Below, in pieces: positions 37,668-47,372 of a stretch of DNA of 64,000 nucleotides (position 1 is the stretch's first letter; every line of letters begins with the position of its first letter). The DNA lies in assembly GCF_004322755.1 (NCBI RefSeq), contig NZ_CP036401.1:2542001-2606000 (forward strand). Reading direction: 5' to 3'. A program made the position numbers and the translations under genes. This stretch comes from Pseudoduganella albidiflava (GTDB lineage Bacteria > Pseudomonadota > Gammaproteobacteria > Burkholderiales > Burkholderiaceae_D). The notes below the pieces were generated by a model, which worked only from the letters and a program-made list of their open reading frames with translations, made no database searches and was not told where the DNA came from.

Positions 37668-39584
37668 ATGGACCCCCGCCTGCTCCGCTACTACAACCAG
37701 GAACTCCAGCACCTGCGGGAAATGGGCGCTGAATTCTCGCGCCAGTTCCCCAAGATTGCCGGGCGCCTGGGCATGGATGGCATCGAGGTCGCCGATCCGT
37801 ATGTCGAGCGGCTGCTGGAAGGCGTGGGCTTCCTGGCGGCGCGGGTGCAGCTGAAGCTGGACGCGGAATTTCCCCGCTTTACCCAGCGTTTGCAGGAAAT
37901 CGTCTATCCGAACTACCTGGCGCCCACGCCATCGATGATGATCGCGCGCTTCCAGCCCCAGCCGGACGAGCCGAACCTCGCGCAAGGCGTCGTGATCCCG
38001 CGCGGCAGTGCGCTGCGCAGCGCGCCCGGCAAGCATGACACGGCGCCGTGCGAGTTCCGCACCGCGCACGATGTCCGCCTGTGGCCCATCGAGCTGGCCG
38101 ACGCCCGCTATTTTACCTACGCCCCCGATCTGCCCCTGACCTCGCTGCCGGTCGCCCAGCGCATCAAGGGCGGCGTGCGCCTGCGCCTGCGCACCAGCGC
38201 CGGCCTCGCGTTCAACCAGCTCGGGCTGGACGAGTTGCGGCTGTTTTTCTCGGGCAGCGACGACATCGCCGGCAAGCTGCATGAACTGTGCCTCGGTGCC
38301 TGCGCGGGCGTGCTGGTGGCGCCGGCGGCGCGGCCCTGGCCCTGGCATGACTTCCTCGATGCCACGCATGTCGCCCCGGTGGGCTGCCGGGACGAGGAGG
38401 CACTGCTGCCGGTCGGCCTGCGCTCGTTCCAGGGCTACCGGCTGCTGCACGAATATTTCGCCTTCCCGCAGCGCTTCCTGTTCATGGACCTGCAAGGCAT
38501 CGGCCCGGCGGTGCGGCGCTGCGCCGGCAACGAGCTCGAGATCGTGCTGCTGTTCGAGCGGGGCGATGCGGGCTTGGAGAGCGTGGTCGACCGTGCCAGC
38601 TTTTCGCTGTTCTGCGCCCCCGCGATCAACCTGTTCCCGCGCCGTGCGGACCGCATCCACCTGGGCGACGCCAGCCATGAATACCACGTGGTGCCGGACC
38701 GCACGCGGCCCATGGACTACGAAGTGTACGAAGTGAGCGGCGTGGTCGGCCATGGCGTGGGAGCCGACAGCGAACAGCGTTTCGCGCCGATCTATTCGGC
38801 CTGCCACGAGAACGCGGCGGACCAGGCCTATTTCACCGTGCTGCGCGAGCCGCGGCTGCCGTCGGAAGCGCAAAAGCGCAACGGCTTCCGCTCCAGCTAT
38901 GTCGGCAGCGAAGTCTTCATCTCGCTGGTCGATCCCGCCGAGGCGCCGCACCGCCACAGCCTGCGGCAGCTGTCCGTTGCCACCTTGTGCACCAACCGCG
39001 ACCTGCCGCTGCAACTGCCGCTCGGCGCCGGCGAGTCCGACTTTTCGCTGGACATCGCCGCGCCCGTCACGGCGATCCGCTGCGTGAGGGGGCCGTCGAA
39101 ACCCTATTCGCCCACCTGGGACGGCGCTGCGGCGTGGCGCTTCATCAGCCACCTGTCGCTCAACTACCTGTCGCTGCTCGATGTCGGCGAGAACAGGGGA
39201 ACCGAAAACAAGGGGGGCCGGCACAAAGGGGACGGAAACGATAGTGCGGCGGTGCTGCGCCAGATGCTGGGGCTGTATGCGGCCGGGAGCGAGCACGGCA
39301 TGCGCAGCCAGATCGACGCGCTGCGTGCCGTGCGCGCGGCCGCCACCGTGCGGCGCCTGCCCGGTGGCGGCCCGATCGCGTTCGGCCGCGGCATCCGCAT
39401 CGACCTGGAAGTCGATGAAATGGGCTTCCAGGGCGGCAGCGCCTACCTGTTCGGCAGCGTGATGGCCGAATTCTTCGCCCGCCACGCCTCCATCAATGCC
39501 TTTACCGAAACCGTGCTGCGCTCCACCGCGCGCGGCGAAATCTTCCACGGAGCGCCGCGATGCGGGACCAGGCCGATCATCTGA
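37668..39584 (+). CDS. tssF: T6SS baseplate protein TssF
   Basis: 638 residues. The N-terminus DPRLLRYYNQELQHLREMGA and SRQFPKIAGRLGMD are diagnostic, followed by DPYVERLLEGVGFLAARVQL and QEIVYPNYLAPTPSMMI. TssF binds TssG in a 2:1 wedge of the baseplate. A short low-complexity stretch (GTENKGGRHKGDGND) near residue 513 probably marks a surface loop. The 3' end overlaps tssG by 25 bp. Confidence 0.95.
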   Translation: MDPRLLRYYNQELQHLREMGAEFSRQFPKIAGRLGMDGIEVADPYVERLLEGVGFLAARVQLKLDAEFPRFTQRLQEIVYPNYLAPTPSMMIARFQPQPDEPNLAQGVVIPRGSALRSAPGKHDTAPCEFRTAHDVRLWPIELADARYFTYAPDLPLTSLPVAQRIKGGVRLRLRTSAGLAFNQLGLDELRLFFSGSDDIAGKLHELCLGACAGVLVAPAARPWPWHDFLDATHVAPVGCRDEEALLPVGLRSFQGYRLLHEYFAFPQRFLFMDLQGIGPAVRRCAGNELEIVLLFERGDAGLESVVDRASFSLFCAPAINLFPRRADRIHLGDASHEYHVVPDRTRPMDYEVYEVSGVVGHGVGADSEQRFAPIYSACHENAADQAYFTVLREPRLPSEAQKRNGFRSSYVGSEVFISLVDPAEAPHRHSLRQLSVATLCTNRDLPLQLPLGAGESDFSLDIAAPVTAIRCVRGPSKPYSPTWDGAAAWRFISHLSLNYLSLLDVGENRGTENKGGRHKGDGNDSAAVLRQMLGLYAAGSEHGMRSQIDALRAVRAAATVRRLPGGGPIAFGRGIRIDLEVDEMGFQGGSAYLFGSVMAEFFARHASINAFTETVLRSTARGEIFHGAPRCGTRPII

Positions 39585-40618
39585 CATTCTTCCAGTCGCT
39601 GGCCCAGGCGCCTTACCGGGTCGACTTCTTCCACGCCATGCGCCGGATCGAGTGCCTGTTCCCGCACCTGCCGCGCCTCGGCACGGCGCTGCGCCCGGCG
39701 GACGAGCCGGTGCGCCTGGCGCAGGAACCGGCGCTGACCTTCGCACCGGCCACGCTGTCGTCGTTCGGCACGCCGCCGGGCGCGGTGGCGCCGCGGCTGC
39801 AGGTGCGCTTCTTCGGCCTGCTCGGTCCCAGCGGGCCGCTGCCGCTGCACCTGACGGAGTTCGCCAGCGAGCGCCTGCGCCATGGCGACGATGCCACGCT
39901 GGCGAGCTTCCTGGACATTTTCCACCACCGTTTCCTGGCGCTGTTCTACCGCGCCTGGGCGAATGGCCAGCCCACGGTGAACCTCGACCGCCCGCGCGAC
40001 GACCGGTTTTCCTTCCACCTGGGCGCGCTGTGCGGGCTGGGCGACGCCACGCTGCGCGACCGCGATGCCGTGGAGGACTTCGCCAAGCTGTTCCATGCCG
40101 GGCTGCTGGCGCGGCAGGTGCGCAACGGCGACGGGCTGGTGGCGCTGCTGGCCGGCTATTTCCGCCTGCCCGTCGAGCTTGAACCGTTTGTCGGCCACTG
40201 GATGGCGTTGCCGCGAGAGGAATGTACGCGGCTGGGCGCCGCCGCCGGGCGGGGTGGCCGGGGGCAGCACCATGGGCTGGGCACCGGCGCCGTGCTGGGC
40301 AGCCGGGTGTGGGACCGCCAGCACAAGTTCCGCCTGCGCCTGGGCCCGCTGACCCTGGCGCAATACGAGAGCTTCCTGCCGGGCGGCACGGCCCATCCGC
40401 GCCTGCTGGCGTGGGTGCGCCAGTACCTGAACGTGGAACTCGCGTGGGATGTGCGCCTCGTGCTGCGGCGCGAGCAGGTGCCGCAGGCCCGCCCGGGCCG
40501 CTTCGGGCGGCTGGGCTGGACCACCTGGCTCGGCCGGCAGCCCCACGCGGCGGATGCGGGCCACCTGGTCATCGACATGGAGCGCACCGCAGCGAACATG
40601 GCGGCGCACGCCGCCTGA
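39560..40618 (+). CDS. tssG: T6SS baseplate protein TssG
   Basis: 352 residues. Family motifs: YRVDFFHAMRRIECLFPHLP, RLAQEPALTFAPATL, LQVRFFGLLGPSGPLPLHLT and the conserved FLDIFHHRFLALFYRAWANG. TssG pairs with TssF in the baseplate wedge. It starts within tssF, indicating translational coupling, and ends 14 bp before clpV. Confidence 0.95.
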   Translation: MRDQADHLTFFQSLAQAPYRVDFFHAMRRIECLFPHLPRLGTALRPADEPVRLAQEPALTFAPATLSSFGTPPGAVAPRLQVRFFGLLGPSGPLPLHLTEFASERLRHGDDATLASFLDIFHHRFLALFYRAWANGQPTVNLDRPRDDRFSFHLGALCGLGDATLRDRDAVEDFAKLFHAGLLARQVRNGDGLVALLAGYFRLPVELEPFVGHWMALPREECTRLGAAAGRGGRGQHHGLGTGAVLGSRVWDRQHKFRLRLGPLTLAQYESFLPGGTAHPRLLAWVRQYLNVELAWDVRLVLRREQVPQARPGRFGRLGWTTWLGRQPHAADAGHLVIDMERTAANMAAHAA

Positions 40619-40632
40619 AGAAAGGAAACATC

Positions 40633-43476
40633 ATGGCAGACATCAGCCGCGTCGCCCTGTTCGGCAAGCTGGACAGCCTGGCCTACAAGGCCATCGAAAG
40701 CGCTACCGTGCTGTGCAAGCTGCGCGGCAATCCCTATGTGGAACTGGAGCACTGGCTGCTGCAGATCCTGCAGGCGCAGGATTCCGACCTGCAGCGCATC
40801 GCCCGCCACTTCGACATGAATCCGTCGCGCCTGGCGGCCGACATCACCGCCGCGCTGGACCGCCTGCCGCGCGGCTCCACATCGATCAGCGACCTGTCCA
40901 CCCACATCGAGAACGCGGTCGAGCGCGCCTGGGTCTACGGCACGCTGATGTTCGGTGAAACGCAGGTGCGCACCGGGCACCTGGTGGTGGGCATGCTGAA
41001 GACGCCATCGCTGCGCAACACGCTGGTGGCCATCTCGCCGCAGTTCGAGCGCGTCAAGCTGGACACGCTGACCGAGGAGTTCGCGAAAATCCTGGCCGGC
41101 TCGCCCGAAGCGGTGGCGCCGGTGGCCGACGCCCACGCCGCGCCCGGCCGGCCCGGCGGCGCCATGGCACCGGCGCAGCTCGGCAAGCAAGAAGCCCTGA
41201 AGCGCTTCGCCGTCGACCTGACCGCGCGCGCCAGGAATGGCGAACTCGATCCGGTGACGGGGCGCGACGAGGAGGTGCGCCAGATCATCGATATCCTGAT
41301 GCGGCGCCGCCAGAACAATCCGATCCTGACCGGCGAGGCCGGGGTCGGCAAGACGGCGGTGGTGGAAGGCTTCGCCGCCCGGATCGCCGGCGGCGACGTG
41401 CCGCCCGCGCTGAAGGAGGTGTCGCTGTACACGCTGGACATCGGCCTGCTGCAGGCCGGCGCCAGCATGAAGGGCGAATTCGAGAACCGGCTGCGCCAGG
41501 TGATCGATGAAGTGCAGAGCGCGCCGAAGCCCATCATCCTGTTCATCGACGAGGCGCACACGCTGATCGGCGCCGGCGGCGCGGAAGGCACGGGCGACGC
41601 GGCCAACCTGCTCAAGCCGGCGCTGGCGCGCGGCACGCTGCGCACCATCGGCGCCACCACCTGGACCGAATACAAGAAGTATTTCGAGAAGGACCCGGCG
41701 CTGACGCGCCGCTTCCAGCTGGTGCAGGTCGCCGAACCGGACGAGGAGAAAGCCATCCTGATGCTGCGCGGCGTCGCGATGACGCTGGAAAAACACCACC
41801 GCGTGCAGGTGCTCGACGAGGCGATCGAAGCGGCTGTGCGCCTGTCGCACCGCTATATCCCGGCGCGGCAGTTGCCTGACAAGGCCGTCAGCCTGCTCGA
41901 CACCACGTGCGCGCGGGTGGCCGTCAGCCAGCATGCCACGCCGGCCGAGGTGGAAGACAGCGGGCGGCGCATTGCCGCACTCGACGTCGAACTGGGCATC
42001 ATCGGCCGCGAGGAAGCGGTCGGCATCGATGTCGGCGAGCGCCGCAACGCCGCACAGGGTCGCCTGGACGCGGAAAAAGAGCGGTACCAGGCGCTGGAAA
42101 CGCGCTGGGCCAGCGAGAAGGCGCTGGTCGACCAGGTGCTGGCGCTGCGCCGGCAGCTGCGTGCCGGCGGCGCGGAAGTGGATGGCGGAGCGGCAACGCT
42201 GGCGCCGGCGGGACCTGCCGTGGCGGCCAGCCCGGCGGGAAGCGTCACCGGAAGCGTGGCAGGCAGTGCGCCGGGGAGTATCGCGGGAAGCCTGGCAGCA
42301 GGCGTGCCGGGAAGCGTGGCGCAAAGCGGGGAAGGCGCGGCGTCGGCGGCGGCCATGACGTCCATGACGCCGATGACGCCCGAAACCCGCGCCGGACTGC
42401 TGGCCGAGCTGCACGGCCTGCAAGGGCAGCTGCGCGAACTGCAGGGCGAATCTCCGCTGATCATGCCCTCCGTCGATGCGCTGGCGGTGTCCGGCGTGGT
42501 GGCCGACTGGACCGGCATCCCCGTCGGGCGCATGGTCAAGAACGAAGTCGCGGCCGTATTGAAACTGGCGGATACGCTGGGCGAACGCGTGATCGGCCAG
42601 CGGCACGGGCTCGACATGATCGCCCGCCGCGTGCAGACGTCGCGCGCCCGGCTCGACAATCCGAACCGGCCGGTGGGCGTGTTCATGCTGTGCGGGCCGT
42701 CCGGCGTGGGCAAGACCGAGACGGGCCTGGCGCTGGCCGAGGCGCTGTACGGCGGCGAGCAGAACATCATCACCATCAACATGAGCGAGTTCCAGGAAGC
42801 GCACACGGTGTCCACGCTGAAGGGCGCGCCGCCGGGCTACGTGGGCTATGGCGAAGGCGGCATCCTGACCGAGGCGGTGCGCCGCAAGCCCTACAGCGTG
42901 GTGCTGCTCGACGAAGTGGAAAAAGCCCATCCGGATGTGCATGAACTGTTCTTCCAGGTCTTCGACAAGGGCTGGATGGAAGACGGCGAAGGCCGCTACA
43001 TCGACTTCAAGAACACGCTGATCCTGCTGACCTCGAACGTGGGCAGCGAACTGATCATGAAACTGTGCAAGGATCCGGAATTGATGCCGGCGCCGTCCGG
43101 CATTGCCGAGGCGCTGCGCGAACCGCTGCTGAAGGTGTTCCCGGCGGCGTTGCTGGGCCGCCTCGTCGTGATCCCGTATTTTCCGCTGTCGGACGAGATG
43201 CTGGCCAACATCATCCGCCTGCAGCTGGGCCGCATCCGCACCCGCATCGCCGAACAGCACCATGTGCCATTCACCTGCGACGACGCGGTGGTGGGCCTGA
43301 TCGCCAGCCGCTGCAACGAGCTGGAAAGCGGCGCCCGGGTGATCGACGCGCTGCTCACCAATACGATGCTGCCGAAGATCAGCGAGCAATTCCTGCTCGG
43401 CATCATGGGCGGCAACCCGGTGCGGCGGGTGGAAGTGGGCGTGCAGGATGGCGAGTTTGTCTACCGGTTCGACTGA
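40633..43476 (+). CDS. clpV: T6SS sheath-recycling AAA+ ATPase ClpV (TssH)
   Basis: 947 residues from the ATG at 40633 with AAAGGAA upstream. The N-domain (to about 160) has VELEHWLLQILQ. AAA-1 has Walker A GEAGVGKT near 233 and Walker B ILFIDEAHTL near 300; AAA-2 has Walker A GPSGVGKT near 690 and VVLLDEVEKAHPDV. The coiled-coil middle domain is interrupted by a Gly/Ser/Ala-rich stretch at about residues 530-585 (VTGSVAGSAPGSIAGSL), an unusual flexible insert. ClpV extracts TssB/C from contracted sheaths. Confidence 0.95.
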   Translation: MADISRVALFGKLDSLAYKAIESATVLCKLRGNPYVELEHWLLQILQAQDSDLQRIARHFDMNPSRLAADITAALDRLPRGSTSISDLSTHIENAVERAWVYGTLMFGETQVRTGHLVVGMLKTPSLRNTLVAISPQFERVKLDTLTEEFAKILAGSPEAVAPVADAHAAPGRPGGAMAPAQLGKQEALKRFAVDLTARARNGELDPVTGRDEEVRQIIDILMRRRQNNPILTGEAGVGKTAVVEGFAARIAGGDVPPALKEVSLYTLDIGLLQAGASMKGEFENRLRQVIDEVQSAPKPIILFIDEAHTLIGAGGAEGTGDAANLLKPALARGTLRTIGATTWTEYKKYFEKDPALTRRFQLVQVAEPDEEKAILMLRGVAMTLEKHHRVQVLDEAIEAAVRLSHRYIPARQLPDKAVSLLDTTCARVAVSQHATPAEVEDSGRRIAALDVELGIIGREEAVGIDVGERRNAAQGRLDAEKERYQALETRWASEKALVDQVLALRRQLRAGGAEVDGGAATLAPAGPAVAASPAGSVTGSVAGSAPGSIAGSLAAGVPGSVAQSGEGAASAAAMTSMTPMTPETRAGLLAELHGLQGQLRELQGESPLIMPSVDALAVSGVVADWTGIPVGRMVKNEVAAVLKLADTLGERVIGQRHGLDMIARRVQTSRARLDNPNRPVGVFMLCGPSGVGKTETGLALAEALYGGEQNIITINMSEFQEAHTVSTLKGAPPGYVGYGEGGILTEAVRRKPYSVVLLDEVEKAHPDVHELFFQVFDKGWMEDGEGRYIDFKNTLILLTSNVGSELIMKLCKDPELMPAPSGIAEALREPLLKVFPAALLGRLVVIPYFPLSDEMLANIIRLQLGRIRTRIAEQHHVPFTCDDAVVGLIASRCNELESGARVIDALLTNTMLPKISEQFLLGIMGGNPVRRVEVGVQDGEFVYRFD

Positions 43477-43503
43477 GCGATGAACGGCAAGGGGGAGTTC
43501 GGC

Positions 43504-45744
43504 ATGCGCAGGACGATGGAAATCGTGACACCGCTGGGCGAGGGCGCGCTGCTGTTCCACCGCATGCAGGCGCGCGAGGAATTGTCGCGCCTGAGCGAGT
43601 TCGACATCGAGCTGCTGGGCGAGCGCGGCGATATCGACATCGACCAGATCCTCGGCAAGAACGTCACGGTCATGCTCGAGCAGCTCGACGACAGCGTGCG
43701 CCACTTCAACGGCTATGTCACCCGCTTCGCCCAGGCCGGCAGCCACGGCCGCTATCACCTGTACCGCGCGACCGTGCGCCCCTGGCTGTGGTTCCTCACG
43801 CGCACGGCGGACTGCCGTATCTTCCAGGAAGTGACCGTGCCCGAGATCCTGCGCCAGGTGTTCAGCGACCACGGCGTGGCGGACGTGACCTTCAGCCTGA
43901 CCGAGACTTACCGCAAGTGGACGTATTGCGTGCAATACCGCGAAACGGACTTCAATTTCGTCAGCCGCCTGATGGAGCAGGAGGGCATCTATTACTACTT
44001 CACGCACCGGGAAGGGCGCCACACGCTGGTGCTGGTCGACGCCATCAGCGCGCACGGCAGCGCGGCCGGCTGCGAAACGCTGGATTTCATCGCGGCCGAG
44101 CGCGTGGTGCGGCCCGAGAAGGAATACATCAGCCAGTGGCACCATGCCCGAGAAATCCAGGCCGGCAACTACGCGCTGGAAGACTACGACTTCGAGCGCC
44201 CCAGCGTGGACCTGGCGGTCTCGACGCGGATCCGCCGCCAGCATGTGCTGGGCGATTACGAGATCTACGACTACCCGGGTGAATATGTGCAGGCGGCGGA
44301 GGGCGACCAGGCGGTGCGCTGCCGGCTCGACGAATGCCAGACCCGGTTCGACCAGGCGCGCGGCGAAACCAATGCGCGCGGCCTGCGCGTGGGGCACCTG
44401 TTCACGCTGAACGGGCAGGCGCGTGCCGACCAGGATGGCGAGTACCTCGTCATCGCCGCCACGCACCAGCTGGCATCGAACGAGTTCGAATCGTTCGACA
44501 GCGCGCATCCGGGGGCCACCTACAGCTGCGCCTTCACGGCGCTGGGCAGCCGGCAGCAGTTCCGTCCCGCGCGCACCACCCGCAAGCCGTTCGTGCAGGG
44601 GCCGCAGACAGCCGTGGTGGTGGGCCCGGCCGGCGATGAAATCTATACCGACAGCTATGGCCGCGTGAAAGTGCAGTTCCACTGGGACCGTTATGGCAAG
44701 AAGGACGAGAACAGCTCGTGCTGGATTCGCCCTTCGCACCCTTGGGCGGGCAAGAACTGGGGCATGGTGGCGATCCCGCGCATCGGCCAGGAAGTGATCG
44801 TCGATTTCCTCGAAGGCGATCCGGATCGCCCGATCATCACCGGCCGGGTGTACAACGCCGAGCAGATGCCGCCCTACGCGCTGCCGGCCAACATGACGCA
44901 GACGGGGATCCTCAGCCGCTCGTCGAAAGGCGGCACGGCCGCCAACGCGAACGAACTGCGCTTCGAGGATAAGAAGGGCGCAGAACAGGTGTACCTGCAC
45001 GCCGAGAAGAACCAGGATATCGAGGTGGAAAACGATGAAACGCACTGGGTGGGCCACGACCGGCGCAAGGCCATCGACCACGATGAAACCACGCAGGTGA
45101 AGCACGACCGCACCGAAACGGTGGGCAATAACGAAACCATCGCGATCGGCGTGCACCGCAGCGAACAGGTGGGCAGCAACGAAACGATCGTGATCGGCGT
45201 GAACCGCACGGAAACCGTGGGCGCCAACGAAACGATCACGATCGGCGCCAACCGCACGATCTCGGTGGGCGCCAGTGAAACGGCGACCGTGGCGCTGCAG
45301 CGCACCCACACGGTGGGCGTCAACGAGACCATTACGGTGGGCGGCGCGCAGGAAGTCACGGTGGGCGCGGCGCAGCTGGTCACGGTCGGCGCGGTGCAGG
45401 CGGTGAGCGTGGGCGCCGCGCAGTCGCTCAGCGTGGGGGCCGGGCAGACGGTCAGCGTGGGCACCGACATGAGCGAGGACATCGGCGGCGACCAGTCGTC
45501 GTCGGTCGGCAAGGGCCGTTCCGCCCAGGTCGGCAAGGACGATGTGCTCAACGTCGGCAAGAACCTCGTCATCGAAGCGGGCGACTCGGTGACGATCAAG
45601 ACAGGCGCCGCCAGCATCACGATGAAGAAGGATGGCTCGGTGCTCATCAAGGGCAAGAACATCACGGTCGAGGGATCGGGCAAGATCGGCGTCAAGGCCA
45701 GCAGCAATGTGGTCATCAAGGGCAGCAAGGTCGCCATCAACTGA
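43504..45744 (+). CDS. vgrG: T6SS spike protein VgrG (TssI)
   Basis: 746 residues from 43504, chosen for AAGGGGGAG seven bases upstream; an ATG at 43480 adds eight residues. gp27-like base: IDIDQILGKNVTVML, YRKWTYCVQYRETDFNFVSRLMEQEG. gp5 OB fold: DSYGRVKVQFHWDRYGK and WGMVAIPRIGQEVIVDFLEGD. The C-terminal beta-prism (about 540-690) is made of octapeptide-like repeats around TVGxNETI, ending VVIKGSKVAIN. No C-terminal enzymatic domain, so cargo is probably carried by the PAAR-like protein downstream. Confidence 0.95.
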   Translation: MRRTMEIVTPLGEGALLFHRMQAREELSRLSEFDIELLGERGDIDIDQILGKNVTVMLEQLDDSVRHFNGYVTRFAQAGSHGRYHLYRATVRPWLWFLTRTADCRIFQEVTVPEILRQVFSDHGVADVTFSLTETYRKWTYCVQYRETDFNFVSRLMEQEGIYYYFTHREGRHTLVLVDAISAHGSAAGCETLDFIAAERVVRPEKEYISQWHHAREIQAGNYALEDYDFERPSVDLAVSTRIRRQHVLGDYEIYDYPGEYVQAAEGDQAVRCRLDECQTRFDQARGETNARGLRVGHLFTLNGQARADQDGEYLVIAATHQLASNEFESFDSAHPGATYSCAFTALGSRQQFRPARTTRKPFVQGPQTAVVVGPAGDEIYTDSYGRVKVQFHWDRYGKKDENSSCWIRPSHPWAGKNWGMVAIPRIGQEVIVDFLEGDPDRPIITGRVYNAEQMPPYALPANMTQTGILSRSSKGGTAANANELRFEDKKGAEQVYLHAEKNQDIEVENDETHWVGHDRRKAIDHDETTQVKHDRTETVGNNETIAIGVHRSEQVGSNETIVIGVNRTETVGANETITIGANRTISVGASETATVALQRTHTVGVNETITVGGAQEVTVGAAQLVTVGAVQAVSVGAAQSLSVGAGQTVSVGTDMSEDIGGDQSSSVGKGRSAQVGKDDVLNVGKNLVIEAGDSVTIKTGAASITMKKDGSVLIKGKNITVEGSGKIGVKASSNVVIKGSKVAIN

Positions 45745-45757
45745 CAAAGGGGTATCC

Positions 45758-46309
45758 ATGGACTTCGCGGCAGACCCGTTCGATCCGATCGTTGCCGATG
45801 GCGGGGAAGGGGCGCAGGGCGCTTCCAGGCCTGCGGTGGCCGGGCCGCAGGCGCCAGCGACTCCGGTGCCGCCCGCGCAGATGCAGCTGCCCGTCGTGCT
45901 GGTGCGCTTCGTCGGCTTCGACCTGGACGACCAGCCGCTGGTCGCCGGCATCGCCGGCCTGCCCGGCCATGTGGTGAGGGCACGCAGCACCGTGCCGCTG
46001 CGCCGCCTCGAAGTGGGCGCCGAAGTGGTGGCCGTGCTGGAAGGCGGGCTGCCGGAGCGGCCGCTGATCCTGGGCGTCATCCAGCATGAGCGCGGCGCTG
46101 AACCCGCGCCGGCCGCGGAGCCGGGAAACGTGGCGTGGTGCGATGGCGAGCGCGTGGAAATCCGCGCCGAGCGGGAAGTCGTGCTGCGCTGCGGCGACGC
46201 CAGCATCACGCTCACGCGCGCGGGCAAGGTGATCATCAAGGGCAACTACATCGTCAGCCGCTCCACCGGCTGCAACAAGATCAAGGGTGCAGCCGTCGAC
46301 ATCAACTAG
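45758..46309 (+). CDS. DUF6484-type protein of the VgrG cargo cassette
   Basis: 183 residues. A Pro/Ala-rich N-terminus leads to VVLVRFVGFDLDDQPLVAGI, RLEVGAEVVAVLEGG and PERPLILGVIQHER, followed by a beta-rich VEIRAEREVVLRCGDAS and KVIIKGNYIVSRSTGCNKIKG segment. The last part resembles VgrG C-terminal prism sequence. Proteins of this type sit between vgrG and DUF2169 genes in many proteobacterial T6SS loci. Likely an adaptor or spike accessory; function not established. Confidence 0.7.
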   Translation: MDFAADPFDPIVADGGEGAQGASRPAVAGPQAPATPVPPAQMQLPVVLVRFVGFDLDDQPLVAGIAGLPGHVVRARSTVPLRRLEVGAEVVAVLEGGLPERPLILGVIQHERGAEPAPAAEPGNVAWCDGERVEIRAEREVVLRCGDASITLTRAGKVIIKGNYIVSRSTGCNKIKGAAVDIN

Positions 46310-46318
46310 GAGTCGCGC

Positions 46319-47371
46319 ATGTGGCAGCTCGAGAACAGCACTCCTTTCGCGGCGGAACGTGGCTGGGCGCGCGACCGCGACGGCGCCGAGGTCTGGCTGG
46401 TCGCCGTCAAGGCCACCTTCGACATCGCCCCGGACGGCACCACGGCGGTATCGGCCATCCAGCCGCCCGTGCTGCGCATTCCTGAATACCATGGCGAGGC
46501 GGCCATGAGCAGCATCCGCTACGAGGCCGACCTGGTGCTCGCCAAGAAGACCACCGACATCATCGTGGTGGGCAACGCGCATGCCCCCGGCGGCCAGCCC
46601 GTGACGCAGTGCGATGCCGGCTTCCGTGTCGGCCCGCTGCAGAAGGTCGTGCGCATCTTCGGCGACCGCCACTGGGCCGGCGGGCGCCTGTCCGAGCCGG
46701 AACCGTTCACGGTGATGCCCATCGTGTACGAGCGCGCCTATGGCGGCCTCGACAGCAAATCGGCGCGGCCCGACCGGGACTGGGACTGGCGCAACCCCGT
46801 TGGTTGCGGATTCGCCGCCGCGAAAGAGCACCTGGCCGGCATGGCCGCGCCCAACGTGGAATTCCCGGACAGCCTGATCGCCGCCTGGGACGACCGGCCG
46901 GAACCGGCCGGCTTCGGCGCGTTCGCCGGCCACTGGCAGCCGCGCGCGGCGTTCGCGGGCACCTACGACGATGCCTGGATGCGCGAACGGCAACCGCTGC
47001 CGCCGGCCGACTTCGACGAGCGCTTCTACCAGTGCGCGCCGCGCGACCAGCAGGCGGCGCAATTCCTGAAAGGGGGCGAGCCGGTCGCGCTGGTCAATCT
47101 GTCGCCGCACGGGCGCCTGCAGTTCGCCCTGCCGAAGGTGCGCCTGGGTTTTGAAACCCGCTTCTTCGATGGCAGCAGCGAAGTCCACACGGTGCGCAAC
47201 CTGCACACGGTCATCATCGAACCGGAATTTCCCCGCGTCTCGCTGGTCTGGCATTCGGCGCTGCCATGCCACTTCAAGGTGCAGCTGCTGGAGCGCACCA
47301 CGGTCACGCTGAAGGACGACCTGAGCGCCGGCGGGCGGCCCGGCGCGCCGGTCGGGTTCGCGGTGGGCTGA
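46319..47371 (+). CDS. DUF2169 T6SS effector adaptor
   Basis: 350 residues. The N-terminus MWQLENSTPFAAERGWARDR and VWLVAVKATFDIAPDGT are typical of DUF2169, with PVVYERAYGG-like (MPIVYERAYGGLD) and WDWRNPVGCGFAA motifs. DUF2169 proteins act as adaptors/chaperones that load DUF4150 or other PAAR-type effectors onto VgrG in several systems. It lies between the DUF6484 gene and the ketosynthase-like gene with very short gaps (9 and 1 bp). Confidence 0.85.
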   Translation: MWQLENSTPFAAERGWARDRDGAEVWLVAVKATFDIAPDGTTAVSAIQPPVLRIPEYHGEAAMSSIRYEADLVLAKKTTDIIVVGNAHAPGGQPVTQCDAGFRVGPLQKVVRIFGDRHWAGGRLSEPEPFTVMPIVYERAYGGLDSKSARPDRDWDWRNPVGCGFAAAKEHLAGMAAPNVEFPDSLIAAWDDRPEPAGFGAFAGHWQPRAAFAGTYDDAWMRERQPLPPADFDERFYQCAPRDQQAAQFLKGGEPVALVNLSPHGRLQFALPKVRLGFETRFFDGSSEVHTVRNLHTVIIEPEFPRVSLVWHSALPCHFKVQLLERTTVTLKDDLSAGGRPGAPVGFAVG

Positions 47372-47372
47372 C

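Noticed and set aside
40156..46245. Very long (2029-codon) minus-strand open frame
   Set aside because: Antisense shadow of tssG, clpV, vgrG and the DUF6484 gene, rich in His/Arg/Gln as expected from high-GC codon bias.
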